DNA of 57,055 bases, from positions 1-57,055 of the forward strand of contig QHBW01000029.1 of the NCBI GenBank assembly GCA_003244205.1. Direction: 5' to 3'. The translations under genes were made by a program, and so were the position numbers. Of this stretch, positions 43,440 through 52,405 are shown one piece after another. The notes under the pieces were generated by a model. That model did no database searches. It was not told where the DNA came from and saw nothing but the letters and a program-made list of their open reading frames with translations. Origin of the DNA: Solirubrobacterales bacterium (GTDB taxonomy: Bacteria; Actinomycetota; Thermoleophilia; Solirubrobacterales; Solirubrobacteraceae). Numbering within the stretch: position 1 is the stretch's first letter; each line of letters opens with the position of its first letter.

Positions 43440-44111
43440 GTGGCCGAGATCGGCGCCGTGGTGTTCGACCTCGACGGGGTGCTGCTGCAGTCCGAGGAGC
43501 TGTGGGACGACGTTCGCCGCGAGCTGGCAGCCGCGGCGGGCCGGCGGTGGCCCGCCACCGCGACGCGCGACATGATGGGCATGAGCTCCCCCGAGTGGTC
43601 GCGCTATCTGGTTGAGCAGGTGGGTCTACCCGGCACGCCGGAGGAGGTCAACGAGCGCGTGCTCGACGAGCTACTGGGGCGCTATCGCGATGAGCTGCCC
43701 TGGATCGACGGCGCCCCGGAGGCGGTCGAGCGCATGGCCGCGCTCTGGCCCCTGGGCCTCGCCAGCTCGTCGAACCGGCAGATCATCGATCACGCGCTCG
43801 AGATCGGTGGGCTGACGCGCCACTTTGCCGTCACGGTGTCCTCCGAGGAGGTCCCGCGGGGCAAGCCGGCACCCGACGTCTACCTCGAGACGGCCCGAAA
43901 GCTGGCGATCGCCCCAGCGCGCTGCGCCGCGATCGAGGACTCGAGCAACGGCCTGCGCTCGGCGGCAGCGGCGGGGATGCGCGTGATCGCCGTGCCCAAC
44001 CCCGCGCACCCACCCGACCCCGATGCGCTGTCGCTTGCCGCGGTCGCGATCGGGTCGCTGGCGGCGCTGACGCCCGTGGTCGCGGGCGGCGAGCGCGAGG
44101 CGGGCGACTGA
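43440..44111 (+). CDS. HAD-superfamily phosphatase / phosphoglucomutase-like protein
   Basis: A 223-residue HAD protein. VVFDLDGVLLQSEELW is motif I with both Asp, LASSSNRQ motif II, RGKPAPDVYLETA motif III with Lys, and IEDSSNGLRSAAAAGM motif IV. Class-1 cap between. It resembles beta-phosphoglucomutase/sugar-phosphate phosphatases; its convergent neighbour is UDP-glucose pyrophosphorylase, which would fit sugar-phosphate metabolism. GTG start. Confidence 0.9.
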   Translation: MAEIGAVVFDLDGVLLQSEELWDDVRRELAAAAGRRWPATATRDMMGMSSPEWSRYLVEQVGLPGTPEEVNERVLDELLGRYRDELPWIDGAPEAVERMAALWPLGLASSSNRQIIDHALEIGGLTRHFAVTVSSEEVPRGKPAPDVYLETARKLAIAPARCAAIEDSSNGLRSAAAAGMRVIAVPNPAHPPDPDALSLAAVAIGSLAALTPVVAGGEREAGD

Positions 44112-45497
44112 TCAGCCTTCGAGCACGGTCCCGTCGCCGAGACGCCGCCGCTCCGCGGCATCGAGCTCGACGCGACCGCGCACGACGACGTCGCGCCCGA
44201 AGGTGACGTCTCCCCGGACGGCGAGGCGCTCGCACTGCGCCAGCGACGGGGGGCCGGCCGGGAAACGCGCGTCGAAGTCTGCGAGCAGCTTGTAGTAATG
44301 GGGGTCGAGCGCGACCACGAGCGGCCCGATGGTGCGCCGCGGCGACACCACGACGCGGAAGTCGTCGGTCAGCTCGTAGCAGTCCGATCGCAGCCCGAGC
44401 AGGTCGTCCGTCGTCTTCACCGGCAGGAAGCGCTCGCGCCCCACCTGCAGAGCGCGCGCCCCTGCGAAGACGCCGATCGCCGACCCCATCGCCGTCTCGA
44501 GCTGGTAGACGGCGGGCGTCGAGGGATCGGCGGGATCCACCGTCTTCTCGTTGCGAATCAGCGGCAACTCGAGCACGCCGTCATGAGCTGAGAGCAGGGC
44601 ATCGAGCGCCTCGAGATTTACCCACAGGTTGTTGGTATTGAAGTAACGGTGACGCCCGATGTCCTCGAATGCCTGTACGTCGTCGGGCGCGATCTGCGCC
44701 GTCTCGCGCAGAACGAGCCGTCCGTCGCTGCGTCGGCGCACGAGGTGGCCGCCCTTGCGGTCGGCCTCGGTACGCTCGGATTGCTCGGAGAGGAAGGGGA
44801 TGTCCTCGGAGGCGATCCAGCCGAGGATGCGCGGATCGAGCACCGCCCCGAGGTTGTCCACGTTTGAGATGAACATGTGGCGGTAGCCATGCTCGAGCAG
44901 CGTCGCCAGCATGCCCGAGCTGACGAGCGCGGTGTACACGTCGCCGTGGCCAGGGGGGCACCACTCGAGCTCTGGCTTGGCCGGCCAGCTGACCGGGTGC
45001 AGATCGTCGACGCGGATCTTCGGCTCGCGATTTTGCAGGAAGTCTGGGGGGACGTCCGTCGCGAGCTCGCTGTGATGCCCGAGCGCAGTCAGCGAGTCCT
45101 CGCGAGTGTGAAACGAGTTCATCAGCACGAGCGGAAGACGGGCCCCGGTGCACTGGCGAAGCGCGAGCACCTGATTAGCGATGATGTCCAGGAAGGAGCG
45201 ACCGTCCTTGGCGGTGAGCAGTGACTTTGCCCGCGGCAGTCCCATGCTCGTCCCCAGCCCGCCGTTGACCTTGACGATCACGGTGCGGTCCAGCGCCTCG
45301 CTCTTTCCGGGCTCGTTCGCGGTGAGGTCCGCGACGGAGGGAAGCTCGCTTACCGGCTCGATCTCGCTCTCGCGCAGGACGCCCGCGTCGCCCGCGGCGA
45401 GCTTTTTGTAGTGGTGCTGAAAGGTGCGGATCGCGACGTCGGGCACGCCAGCCGCGCGCATCTTCTCCTCGCTGGCGCGCAGTCCGTCGGCCGTCAC
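44112..45497 (-). CDS. UTP--glucose-1-phosphate uridylyltransferase (eukaryote-type)
   Basis: A 461-residue UDPGP-type enzyme (not the GalU type), making UDP-glucose from UTP and glucose-1-phosphate. KVNGGLGTSMGLPRAKSLL is the nucleotide-binding loop, VLMNSFHTREDS, WCPPGHGDVYTAL and FISNVDNLGAVLDPRILGW the sugar/nucleotide site. The C-terminal beta-helix is present. GTG start, one nucleotide after the Ddn-like gene ends, so cotranscribed. Confidence 0.93.
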   Translation of the reverse strand: MTADGLRASEEKMRAAGVPDVAIRTFQHHYKKLAAGDAGVLRESEIEPVSELPSVADLTANEPGKSEALDRTVIVKVNGGLGTSMGLPRAKSLLTAKDGRSFLDIIANQVLALRQCTGARLPLVLMNSFHTREDSLTALGHHSELATDVPPDFLQNREPKIRVDDLHPVSWPAKPELEWCPPGHGDVYTALVSSGMLATLLEHGYRHMFISNVDNLGAVLDPRILGWIASEDIPFLSEQSERTEADRKGGHLVRRRSDGRLVLRETAQIAPDDVQAFEDIGRHRYFNTNNLWVNLEALDALLSAHDGVLELPLIRNEKTVDPADPSTPAVYQLETAMGSAIGVFAGARALQVGRERFLPVKTTDDLLGLRSDCYELTDDFRVVVSPRRTIGPLVVALDPHYYKLLADFDARFPAGPPSLAQCERLAVRGDVTFGRDVVVRGRVELDAAERRRLGDGTVLEG

Positions 45498-45498
45498 C

Positions 45499-45954
45499 TC
45501 AGCGTGGCTCCAGGATCACCAAGGGGATCTCGCGCTTGGTGCGCTCCTGGTAGCCCCGATACCCGCCGTAGACGTCAACGACCCGCGGCCACAATCGCTT
45601 GCGCTCAGCCGGACTCGCGACGCGCGCGTGTACCGACCGGCGCGTCGCGCCTACCTGGATCGAGGTATCGGGGTGCGCGCGCAGGTTGTGAAACCAGGCC
45701 GGATGACGCGGGTGACCGCCCTTGGAGGCGACGATCACGAGGTCGTCGCCGTCTTCGATGTACACGAGCGGCGTCGTTCGCTTGGTGGCGCTCTTGGCTC
45801 CGACGTGCTCGAGTAGCAGCATCGGCGGCAATCCGGGGACGCGGTGCCCGACGATCCCGTGGGAGGCGCGGTACACCCGAGCGTGCGCGCCCATCAGCCG
45901 GGTGAGCACCGGCCAGAGGCGCTCGACGGCGCCGAGGTAGCGACTATCGGCCAT
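45499..45954 (-). CDS. Ddn-like deazaflavin (F420)-dependent oxidoreductase
   Basis: A 151-residue split-beta-barrel protein of the deazaflavin-dependent nitroreductase family (Ddn/Rv3547 type). LLEHVGAKSATKRTTPLVYIEDGDDLVIVASKGGHPRHPAWFHNL and RVVDVYGGYRGYQERTKREIPLVILEPR-like motifs are diagnostic. It implies an F420-producing host, fitting actinobacteria. The ATG at 45954 is preferred over an upstream TTG; TAGGGT lies 8 nt upstream, suggesting a leaderless mRNA. Confidence 0.92.
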   Translation of the reverse strand: MADSRYLGAVERLWPVLTRLMGAHARVYRASHGIVGHRVPGLPPMLLLEHVGAKSATKRTTPLVYIEDGDDLVIVASKGGHPRHPAWFHNLRAHPDTSIQVGATRRSVHARVASPAERKRLWPRVVDVYGGYRGYQERTKREIPLVILEPR

Positions 45955-45962
45955 AGCGAGCA

Positions 45963-45968
45963 ACCCTA
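45963..45968 (-). promoter_or_regulatory. Candidate -10 box, leaderless start (Ddn-like gene)
   Basis: TAGGGT on the minus strand, 8 nt before the ATG. Confidence 0.45.
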
Positions 45969-45998
45969 CCCCGGTCGCGCAAACGCAGGTATAGTTGC

Positions 45999-46904
45999 AT
46001 GATCAACCAACACGCTCAACCCGCCACGGCCGCGCCGACAGCGGTCTCGATTCATCCCGACACCGCTGTCGGTTGCGTGCGCCTGATCGTCTCCGACCTG
46101 GAGAACGAGCGCGGCTTCTACGAGCGCGTGATCGGGCTGCAACTGATCGGCAGTGCGGGCGAAACCGCCACGCTCGGCGCCACCGCCTCTGCTCCACTCG
46201 TCGAGCTGGTCGGCGATCCCGGCGCTCCCGCGCGACCGCGACGCGCCAGTGGCCTCTTCCATCTGGCGATCCTCGTCCCCTCGCGCGCGGAGCTCGCGCA
46301 ATCGCTACGACGTGTCAGCGACGCTGGTTGGCGCCTCAGCGGTGCCTCCGACCATCTCGTCAGCGAGGCGCTCTACCTCGATGACCCCGAGGGCAACGGC
46401 ATCGAGCTCTACCGCGACCGGCCTCGCGAGGAATGGACGTACCGCGATGGCAAGCTGGCGATGAGCACGCTGCCGCTGGATCTCGAGGGCGTGGTGGCCG
46501 AGCTGCCGGCCGATGCGGACGATCCGGACGAGGGCATGCCCGCCAGCACCCGCATCGGTCACGTGCACCTCCAAGTGGGCAACCTCGAGGATGCCGAGCG
46601 CTTCTACCACGGCCTGCTCGGCTTCGACGTCGTCGTTCGCGGCTATCCGGGCGCGCTCTTCGTCTCCGCCGGCGCCTACCACCACCACATCGGGCTCAAC
46701 ACGTGGAGCTCCCTCGGTGGCGGCGCACCGCCGCCGGGCTCGCGCGGGCTCGACCGCTTCGACGTGATCGTTCCGGACACCGACGAGCTCGCTCGTCTGA
46801 GGGGACGCCTCAGCGCCGCCGGTCTCGAGCCACAGGAGCTCGATGGCGCGGCGATCGTGGCCGATCCGTTCGGTAATCGCGTGCGTCTGATTGCGCGCGG
46901 CTGA
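45999..46904 (+). CDS. Two-VOC-domain dioxygenase-like protein (CatE-like)
   Basis: A 301-residue protein made of two glyoxalase/extradiol-dioxygenase modules. The first begins [26 protein letters not shown], and [12 protein letters not shown] and [17 protein letters not shown] contain a His and Glu of the metal site. The second begins [26 protein letters not shown] and includes HHHIGLNTW and [11 protein letters not shown]. This is the catechol-2,3-dioxygenase (CatE)-like layout of Bacillus/actinobacteria. The substrate is not identifiable. TATAGT sits just 3 nt before the ATG. Confidence 0.85.
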   Translation: MINQHAQPATAAPTAVSIHPDTAVGCVRLIVSDLENERGFYERVIGLQLIGSAGETATLGATASAPLVELVGDPGAPARPRRASGLFHLAILVPSRAELAQSLRRVSDAGWRLSGASDHLVSEALYLDDPEGNGIELYRDRPREEWTYRDGKLAMSTLPLDLEGVVAELPADADDPDEGMPASTRIGHVHLQVGNLEDAERFYHGLLGFDVVVRGYPGALFVSAGAYHHHIGLNTWSSLGGGAPPPGSRGLDRFDVIVPDTDELARLRGRLSAAGLEPQELDGAAIVADPFGNRVRLIARG

Positions 46905-46918
46905 AGGCTCACTCAGGC

Positions 46919-47420
46919 GTGGAGGAGATCAGCTCTGAAGCCGCGATCGGGGCCACAGACGGCACCGCAGTGGCGGCTGCCGTCAACGGACTGGTCAAGC
47001 GCTACGGCCCGGTCGAGGCCGTGTCGGGCATCGACTTCGAGGTCTTCTCCGGCGAGACCTTTGGCTTTCTCGGACCCAACGGCGCGGGCAAGTCGACTCA
47101 GATGCAGTCGTTCATGGCGCTGATGCAGATGCTGATCATGCCGATGTTCTTCCTTTTCCGGCGCGCTCTTCCCCGTGGCGGGGCTGCCCCGCTGGCTGGA
47201 GATTCTCAACCACGTCGATCCGCTCACTTATGCCGTCGATCCGATGCGCCGGGCGGTCTTCGCGCACCTCAACATCAGCGCGATCGCGCGTCACACGCTC
47301 GATCCGGGCGTCACGTGGTTCGGCTGGCGCGTGCCGGGGCTGATCGAAGCGGCGGTCGTAGCAGTGATCGGGATGATCATGCTGGCGATCGCGATCGCCG
47401 AGTTCAGCCGTACGGAGTAG
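46919..47420 (+). pseudogene. Collapsed ABC exporter (ATPase and permease genes fused by deletion)
   Basis: The first ~60 codons read an ABC ATPase N-terminus of the DrrA type ([28 protein letters not shown]). Immediately after Walker A, near 47100, the sequence jumps to the permease end of an ABC-2 transporter ([15 protein letters not shown]). A frameshift near 47160 then leads in the next frame to [21 protein letters not shown] and [11 protein letters not shown], ending at 47420 with the usual EFSRTE-type tail. Everything between Walker A and the last permease helices is gone, so it cannot function. It is likely a single deletion across adjacent drrA/drrB-like genes. Confidence 0.85.
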
Positions 47421-47444
47421 CCGGCGGCGTCGGGCGAATCTGAC

Positions 47445-48149
47445 TCAGTGTGAGGGTTTGACCGCGCCGTAGCGCCGCCAGTGGCGCTCTGGAATGGCAT
47501 CGGGGTCCTTGTACCAGTACCACGTGCACGGGTCGCTGCCGTAGTCCTCGGGCGGATCGGAGGGATACAGCGGATACCCGCTCCACTGGATCGGCAGTGA
47601 CTCGTTCATGAACGAGCAGTGGGTGCAGTAGAGGGGGAAGTTCGTGCGTCCATAGGACCAGTCGTGGGCTTCCTGCGTGCGCCCGTAGCCACCCTGCTCG
47701 TAGACGCCGCGACGCACCAGCCGCTGCCCCGAGCCGCAGGGGTTCATGCGAAAAGTGACCTTGTCTTCGTCCTCCTCGATCGCGAAGCGACCCGGGTGCT
47801 CGCCGACTCCCGAGCCGGAGTGCGCGCGCCAGGTCGCCGCGAGCAGGTAGACGAGCTCGCGGCGGTCAAGGCGGTTGATCGCGTCGTGGTGTCGGCGCCA
47901 GCCGCGCTCGCTGCACTGCGTCCAGGCTTCCGCCACGCCATCGTCGCCGAGTCGCTCCTGCACGAAGGAGACGAGCCCGAGGATCGACTCCACCATCAGG
48001 TCGTGGAGCATCAGCCACTCGTGCTTCATCTCCCCGCAGAGCCGCCGGGCGGAGTCGAGCTCGCCGGCGTCGATCGCCGCGATCGCGCGGTCCATCGTCG
48101 GGCGGGAAAGCGCGTCGAGCTCCTCGTCGGTGAACCAGCGCTCGGTCAT
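47445..48149 (-). CDS. Hypothetical protein with conserved Cys/Trp C-terminal motifs
   Basis: A 234-residue soluble protein, not recognised. The N-terminal half is helical and acidic (EELDALSRPTMDRAIAAIDAG). The C-terminal half has TFRMNPCGSGQRL, FPLYCTHCSFMNESLP and DPCTWYWYKDPDAIPE. The four Cys could bind a metal. GAGGAGG lies 6 nt before the ATG. It is convergent with the collapsed ABC gene and divergent from an SDR. Confidence 0.7.
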   Translation of the reverse strand: MTERWFTDEELDALSRPTMDRAIAAIDAGELDSARRLCGEMKHEWLMLHDLMVESILGLVSFVQERLGDDGVAEAWTQCSERGWRRHHDAINRLDRRELVYLLAATWRAHSGSGVGEHPGRFAIEEDEDKVTFRMNPCGSGQRLVRRGVYEQGGYGRTQEAHDWSYGRTNFPLYCTHCSFMNESLPIQWSGYPLYPSDPPEDYGSDPCTWYWYKDPDAIPERHWRRYGAVKPSH

Positions 48150-48205
48150 CTCAGCCTCCTCGGGTTGCGGACCGTCAGCCTAAGTCAACGTCGCCTGGCG
48201 TGGGA

Positions 48206-48211
48206 TAACGT
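48206..48211 (+). promoter_or_regulatory. Candidate -10 box, leaderless start (SDR gene)
   Basis: TAACGT, 7 nt before the ATG of the SDR gene. Confidence 0.4.
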
Positions 48212-48218
48212 GCGCCAG

Positions 48219-48926
48219 ATGCGCAGAGCGCTGGTCACCGGTGCCGCTCGCGGGATCGGGGCGGCGATCGCCGCCCGCCTGCGTTCAGATGGCCTCGAGG
48301 TGATCACGGCCGATGTGCGCGCCGGCTGTGACCTCCAACTCGACGTCACGACCCAAGCGCTGCCCGACTTTGGACGCATCGACGTCTGCGTTCCCAATGC
48401 CGGAATCACGACGACGATCGCCCCCAGCCACCGCATGACGAATGAACAATGGCAGCGCGACATCGACGTCAACCTCAGCGGCGCCTTTCGCACTGTGCAG
48501 GCATGCCTGCCGGGGATGCTCGAGCGACGCTTCGGGCGTGTCGTCGCGATCTCGAGCCTCGCCGCCCTCAGCGGCCTCCCGGGCCAGGTGGCCTATGCGG
48601 CCTCCAAGGCGGGGCTGCTGGGCATGGTCCGCACGCTTGCGGCCGAATACGCGGGGGCGGGGATCACTGCCAATGCCGTGGCGCCCGGACTCGTGGCGAG
48701 CGAAACCGTGCGGGCGATGCCCGCCCACGTCCTCGATGCGCTTGTGGCCGGGCTCCCGAGCGGGCGCCTGGTCGAGCCCGATGAGGTGGCCGCGGCCGTC
48801 TCCTTCCTTGTCTCGGACGAGGCCTCCCAGCTGACCGGTCAGACGATCTCGATCGACGGTGGCTGGTCGCTCAACACGCGCTCGCTGACCAGCAGCGGAC
48901 GTCCTGGGCCGGAAGACGCCGACTGA
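48219..48926 (+). CDS. Short-chain dehydrogenase/reductase
   Basis: A 235-residue SDR: VTGAARGIGAAIA nucleotide loop, PNAGITTT, catalytic Ser in AISSLAALSG, YAASKAG and the C-terminal FLVSDEASQLTGQTISIDGGW. NADP(H) is suggested by basic residues in the loop. ATG 48219 is preferred; GTG 48210 is possible. It is convergent with the NYN gene, a few bases apart. Substrate unknown. Confidence 0.92.
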   Translation: MRRALVTGAARGIGAAIAARLRSDGLEVITADVRAGCDLQLDVTTQALPDFGRIDVCVPNAGITTTIAPSHRMTNEQWQRDIDVNLSGAFRTVQACLPGMLERRFGRVVAISSLAALSGLPGQVAYAASKAGLLGMVRTLAAEYAGAGITANAVAPGLVASETVRAMPAHVLDALVAGLPSGRLVEPDEVAAAVSFLVSDEASQLTGQTISIDGGWSLNTRSLTSSGRPGPEDAD

Positions 48927-49301
48927 TCACACGCCGTCGATCCGGCTGCGGAACGAGTCCGACCCCTCGACGGTCGCTCCGACGGCGCGCGCACGATCGG
49001 CGAGCCAGCGATCGGAGGTGACCACGCGGACGGCGCCCGAACGGGCGTTGGCCTGCAGGCGGCGGACGATCTCATCGTCGGCTGCGTCGGCGCGGGGGCG
49101 CGGCGCGTGGGCGATCTCGATGACACTGGAGCGGAGCGGCGGATTTGGCGGGCGCTCGAAGACGACGGTGACGTCGTCGCCGCTGGACGCCACAAAGCGC
49201 TCAAGCCGGTCCACGAGGCGCGCCATCGCCGCGTCGCGGTCCTTCCACCAGGCGTCCGGACGCGTGCCGATGACGTTCATGCCGTCGACGAGAATCTGCA
49301 T
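48927..49301 (-). CDS. NYN-domain (PIN-like) RNA-binding/nuclease protein
   Basis: A 124-residue NYN domain. ILVDGMNVIGTRPDAWW is the first acidic motif, VTVVFERPPN the second, DDEIVRRLQANAR the third and VVTSDRWLADRARAVGA the last, the PIN-like metal-site pattern seen in YacP/Rae1-type ribonucleases. It probably cleaves RNA on or off the ribosome. TACATT lies 6 nt before the ATG on its strand. Confidence 0.85.
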   Translation of the reverse strand: MQILVDGMNVIGTRPDAWWKDRDAAMARLVDRLERFVASSGDDVTVVFERPPNPPLRSSVIEIAHAPRPRADAADDEIVRRLQANARSGAVRVVTSDRWLADRARAVGATVEGSDSFRSRIDGV

Positions 49302-49307
49302 CCCTGC

Positions 49308-49313
49308 AATGTA
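49308..49313 (-). promoter_or_regulatory. Candidate -10 box, leaderless start (NYN gene)
   Basis: TACATT on the minus strand, 6 nt before the ATG; no Shine-Dalgarno. Confidence 0.4.
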
Positions 49314-49491
49314 GGACCACAGACGGCTGACACGGTGGCGCAGGCGCCGCCACCCGCGAGATGGCGAATCCTGCTACCGTCGCGACTCGATCCGGGCGCT
49401 TCAGACCCGGGAAAACGCAGTGCCAGCGCTCGCAGTCGAAGCTTCCAGCATCTTCCGCGTCGCAGCACGTACAACGCGGAGGAACACACAC

Positions 49492-49695
49492 ATGCCCACT
49501 GGAACCGTCAAGTGGTTCAGCGACGACAAGGGCTTCGGCTTCGTCACCCCCGACGATGGACAGAAGGATCTCTTCGTCCATCACACCGGGATCGTCAGCG
49601 ACGGCTACCGCTCGCTCGCCGAAGGCGCCAAGGTCTCCTACGACGCCGAGTCCGGCGACAAGGGGCCCAAGGCGGTCAACGTCCAGGTCCTGTAG
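49492..49695 (+). CDS. Cold-shock protein (CspA family)
   Basis: A 67-residue CSD protein with RNP1 (KGFGFVTP) and RNP2 (DLFVHHTGI) RNA-binding motifs, starting [13 protein letters not shown]. It acts as an RNA chaperone. GCGGAGG precedes the ATG by 9 nt. The ~190-nt leader after the NYN start region is long for this window and may, as in known csp mRNAs, be regulatory. Confidence 0.97.
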   Translation: MPTGTVKWFSDDKGFGFVTPDDGQKDLFVHHTGIVSDGYRSLAEGAKVSYDAESGDKGPKAVNVQVL

Positions 49696-49718
49696 CCAAG
49701 AGCCGCACAAGGTTTTCT

Positions 49719-49742
49719 CGAGGCCCGCTTCGGCGGGTCTCG
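49719..49742 (+). terminator. Terminator hairpin after the cold-shock gene
   Basis: A 10-bp stem (CGAGGCCCGC / GCGGGTCTCG, one G-U pair) closed by a TTCG tetraloop, 23 nt after the csp stop. A stable hairpin, without a T-tract. Confidence 0.7.
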
Positions 49743-49808
49743 TGCGTTAAGCGTCGCGACGGCGGTACGATCGTCTGGCACGACCCACTCGAGGAGAGGG
49801 AGAACACG

Positions 49809-51422
49809 ATGGGGATCCAGTCCTACGACTACGTCGTCGTCGGTGCCGGCTCCGCGGGCTGCGTGCTCGCGGCACGGCTGACGGAGGATCCCGACGTCTC
49901 CGTGCTCCTGATTGAGGCCGGACCCCCGGACACCAAGGAGAACATCCACGTGCCGGCGGCATTCGGCGCGCTGCTCAAGACCGATGTCGACTGGGACTAC
50001 GCGACGCTGCCCGAGGAGCGCTGCAACGGCCGCATGATGTTCCTGCCTCGAGGACGCGTGCTCGGCGGGTCATCGTCGATCAACGCGATGGTCTACATCC
50101 GCGGCGCGCGCGCCGACTACGACGCCTGGCGCGATCTCGGCAACCCCGGCTGGGGCTACGACGATCTGCTCCCCTACTTCAAGCGCAGCGAGGACAACGA
50201 ACGCGGCGCATCCGATTACCACGGCGTCGGCGGTCCTTTGAGCGTCTGCGAGAGCCGCTCCAACAACCCGATGGCCGACGCCTTCGTCGCGGCGGCGGTC
50301 GAGGCCGGCGACGCGCACAACCCCGACTTCAACGCCGCCAGCCAGGAGGGTGCCGGGCGCTATCAGGTCACCCAACGCAACGGCATGCGCTGCTCGGCGG
50401 CGGTCGCCTTCCTGCACCCGGCGATCGCGCGCGCGAACCTGACCGTGCAGACGGGTGCGCTCGCCCATCGCGTCCTGTTCGAGGGCACGCGCGCTGTCGG
50501 CGTCGCCGGCGAGCACCAGGGAGAGGCCTTCGCGGCGCGAGCCGAGCGCGAGGTGATCCTCAGCGGCGGTGTCTACAACTCGCCCCAACTGCTGATGCTG
50601 TCGGGGATCGGGTCAGCCGAGGCGCTGACGATGCGCGAGATCGAGCCGCTGATCGAGCTCCCCGGCGTCGGTCAGAACCTCCAGGAGCACTCGCAGACCG
50701 GCGCGATCTTCACCACCGAGGAGCCGGTCTCGCTGCTGCTGGGAATGGAACCCGAGCAGCAGCTTGCCTTCGCCGAGCACGGCCGTGGCCCACTGACGTC
50801 CAATGTCGCCGAGACGGGTGGCTTCTGGCACTCGCGCGAGGGGCTCGACGCCCCCGATGTGCAGTGGCACTGCGCGCCGGTGATGTTCGTCGACGAGGGA
50901 CTCGGCGATCCGACGGCGCATGGGATCTCCTTCGGCGGCTGCCTGCTGACGCCGCGTAGCCGTGGCAGCGTCTCGCTGCGCTCCAACGACCCCGCCGCCA
51001 AGCCCGCGATCCGCCACAACTTCTACGACGACCCCGACGATCTCGAGCGGATGATCGCGATCGAGCGCCGGGCGCTGGAGATCTCGCGCCAGCCAGCGCT
51101 CGCGCGCTACTGCCAGCAGATGTACGTCGGTCCCGCCGGCGAGGACGACGCGAGCCTGCGCGCGCACGTCGCGCGCCACACCCAGGTCCTCTATCACCCC
51201 ACGAGCACGTGCGCGATGGGATCTGGGCCTGATGCCGTCGTCGACGGGGAGCTGCGCGTCCACGGCGCTGAGGGGCTGCGAGTCGTGGACGCCTCCGTCA
51301 TGCCCACCGTCCCGCGCGGCAACACCAACGCACCCACGATCGCGATCGCCGAGAAGGCCGCTGACCTGATCGCCGGGCGTGCCCCGCTGGGCCCCGAGCG
51401 CGCGCTGAGTGCAGCGAGCTAG
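49809..51422 (+). CDS. GMC-family oxidoreductase (choline dehydrogenase-like)
   Basis: A 537-residue FAD-dependent oxidoreductase. The Rossmann motif is YVVVGAGSAGCVLAARL, followed by the GMC signatures LPRGRVLGGSSSINAMVYIRG and ILSGGVYNSPQLLMLSGIG. The active-site His463 in YHPTSTCAMG and the Asn near NTNAPTIAIAEKA are present. It oxidises a primary alcohol, by analogy choline or another polyol/alcohol; the substrate is not determinable. The ATG has GGAGAGGGAG upstream. Ends 46 nt before copy 2 of the palindromic element. Confidence 0.93.
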   Translation: MGIQSYDYVVVGAGSAGCVLAARLTEDPDVSVLLIEAGPPDTKENIHVPAAFGALLKTDVDWDYATLPEERCNGRMMFLPRGRVLGGSSSINAMVYIRGARADYDAWRDLGNPGWGYDDLLPYFKRSEDNERGASDYHGVGGPLSVCESRSNNPMADAFVAAAVEAGDAHNPDFNAASQEGAGRYQVTQRNGMRCSAAVAFLHPAIARANLTVQTGALAHRVLFEGTRAVGVAGEHQGEAFAARAEREVILSGGVYNSPQLLMLSGIGSAEALTMREIEPLIELPGVGQNLQEHSQTGAIFTTEEPVSLLLGMEPEQQLAFAEHGRGPLTSNVAETGGFWHSREGLDAPDVQWHCAPVMFVDEGLGDPTAHGISFGGCLLTPRSRGSVSLRSNDPAAKPAIRHNFYDDPDDLERMIAIERRALEISRQPALARYCQQMYVGPAGEDDASLRAHVARHTQVLYHPTSTCAMGSGPDAVVDGELRVHGAEGLRVVDASVMPTVPRGNTNAPTIAIAEKAADLIAGRAPLGPERALSAAS

Positions 51423-51468
51423 CCGGTTGTTCTCGGACGCGGCTAGGCGTGCGCGCTGTGCCGCCGTA

Positions 51469-51515
51469 GGCGTGCGATCAAGACCCGAATAATTACCGAG
51501 TAGATCGCACACCCC
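51469..51515. repeat. Palindromic intergenic element, copy 2
   Basis: Arms GTGCGATC (51472-51479) and GATCGCAC (51503-51510), plus a mismatch and two outer pairs. The centre AAGACCCGAATAATTACCGAG matches copy 1 at 1044-1092 in all but a few bases. The right arm GATCGCACACCCC is identical in both copies, while the left outer arm here has drifted (GGCGTGCGAT against GGTGTGCGAT). Confidence 0.85.
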
Positions 51516-51640
51516 CTTGGTCAGCGGTCAGCGTCCGCCTCCCCGCGGCACCCGCCACAGGCCAGCGCCCCCACGCGGCGAGCGAGCGTTCGGCAGCGTC
51601 CTACACGGCACACCCGCCCCGCGGCTGGCCCTAGACGCCG

Positions 51641-52405
51641 CTAGAGCACTTTCGCCAGGAACGTCTTGGTCCGCTCGTGGCGCGGCGCCGAGAGCACCTC
51701 GCGCGGGCTGCCCGTCTCGACCACCACGCCGTCGTCCATGAACACGAGCGTGTCCCCAACCTCGCGGGCAAAGCCCATCTCGTGGGTCACGACGATCATC
51801 GTCATGCCATCGGCGGCGAGCTGCCGCATGACGTCGAGGACGTCGCCGACGAGCTCGGGATCGAGCGCCGAGGTCGGCTCGTCGAAGAGCATCAGCTTCG
51901 GCTTCATCGCCAGCGCCCGGGCGATCGCGACTCGCTGCTGCTGGCCGCCCGAGAGCTGCGCGGGGTAGCCTCCGACCTTGTCGGCGAGGCCGACGCGCTC
52001 GAGCAGCTCCGTGGCGCGTTGCAGCACTTCGCTCTTGTCAACCTTCTGCACTCGAATCGGCGCCTCGATCACGTTCTCGAGCGCGGTCATGTGCGGGAAG
52101 AGGTTGAAGTGCTGGAACACCATCCCGATCTCGGCCCGCTTGCCGGCGATCTCCGACTCGCGCAGCTCGTGGAGCTTGCCGGCCGACTCGCGGTAGCCGA
52201 CGAGCTCGCCATCGACCGACAGTCGCCCGGCGTCGATGGTCTCGAGGTGGTTGATACAGCGCAGGAACGTCGATTTGCCCGATCCCGACGGACCGAGCAG
52301 GCACATGACCTCGCTGCGCTGCACCTCGAGCGTGATGCCCTTGAGCACCTCGTGGCGCAGGAAGCGCTTGCGCACGCCCTCGGCGCTGACCATCGGAGGC
52401 GTCAC
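51641..52405 (-). CDS. Polar amino-acid ABC transporter, ATPase
   Basis: A 254-residue importer ATPase (GlnQ/ArtP type). Walker A ([11 protein letters not shown]), Q-loop ([12 protein letters not shown]), signature ([15 protein letters not shown]), Walker B ([14 protein letters not shown]) and H-loop ([10 protein letters not shown]) are intact. The GTG start overlaps the permease stop by 4 nt. Together with the permease and binding lipoprotein it forms an ABC importer for polar amino acids or a related solute. Confidence 0.95.
   Translation of the reverse strand: MTPPMVSAEGVRKRFLRHEVLKGITLEVQRSEVMCLLGPSGSGKSTFLRCINHLETIDAGRLSVDGELVGYRESAGKLHELRESEIAGKRAEIGMVFQHFNLFPHMTALENVIEAPIRVQKVDKSEVLQRATELLERVGLADKVGGYPAQLSGGQQQRVAIARALAMKPKLMLFDEPTSALDPELVGDVLDVMRQLAADGMTMIVVTHEMGFAREVGDTLVFMDDGVVVETGSPREVLSAPRHERTKTFLAKVL

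Noticed and set aside
45990-45995. TATAGT just before the two-VOC gene, considered as another leaderless -10 box
   Set aside because: It is only 3 nt from the ATG, which would place transcription start inside the gene; spacing does not fit.
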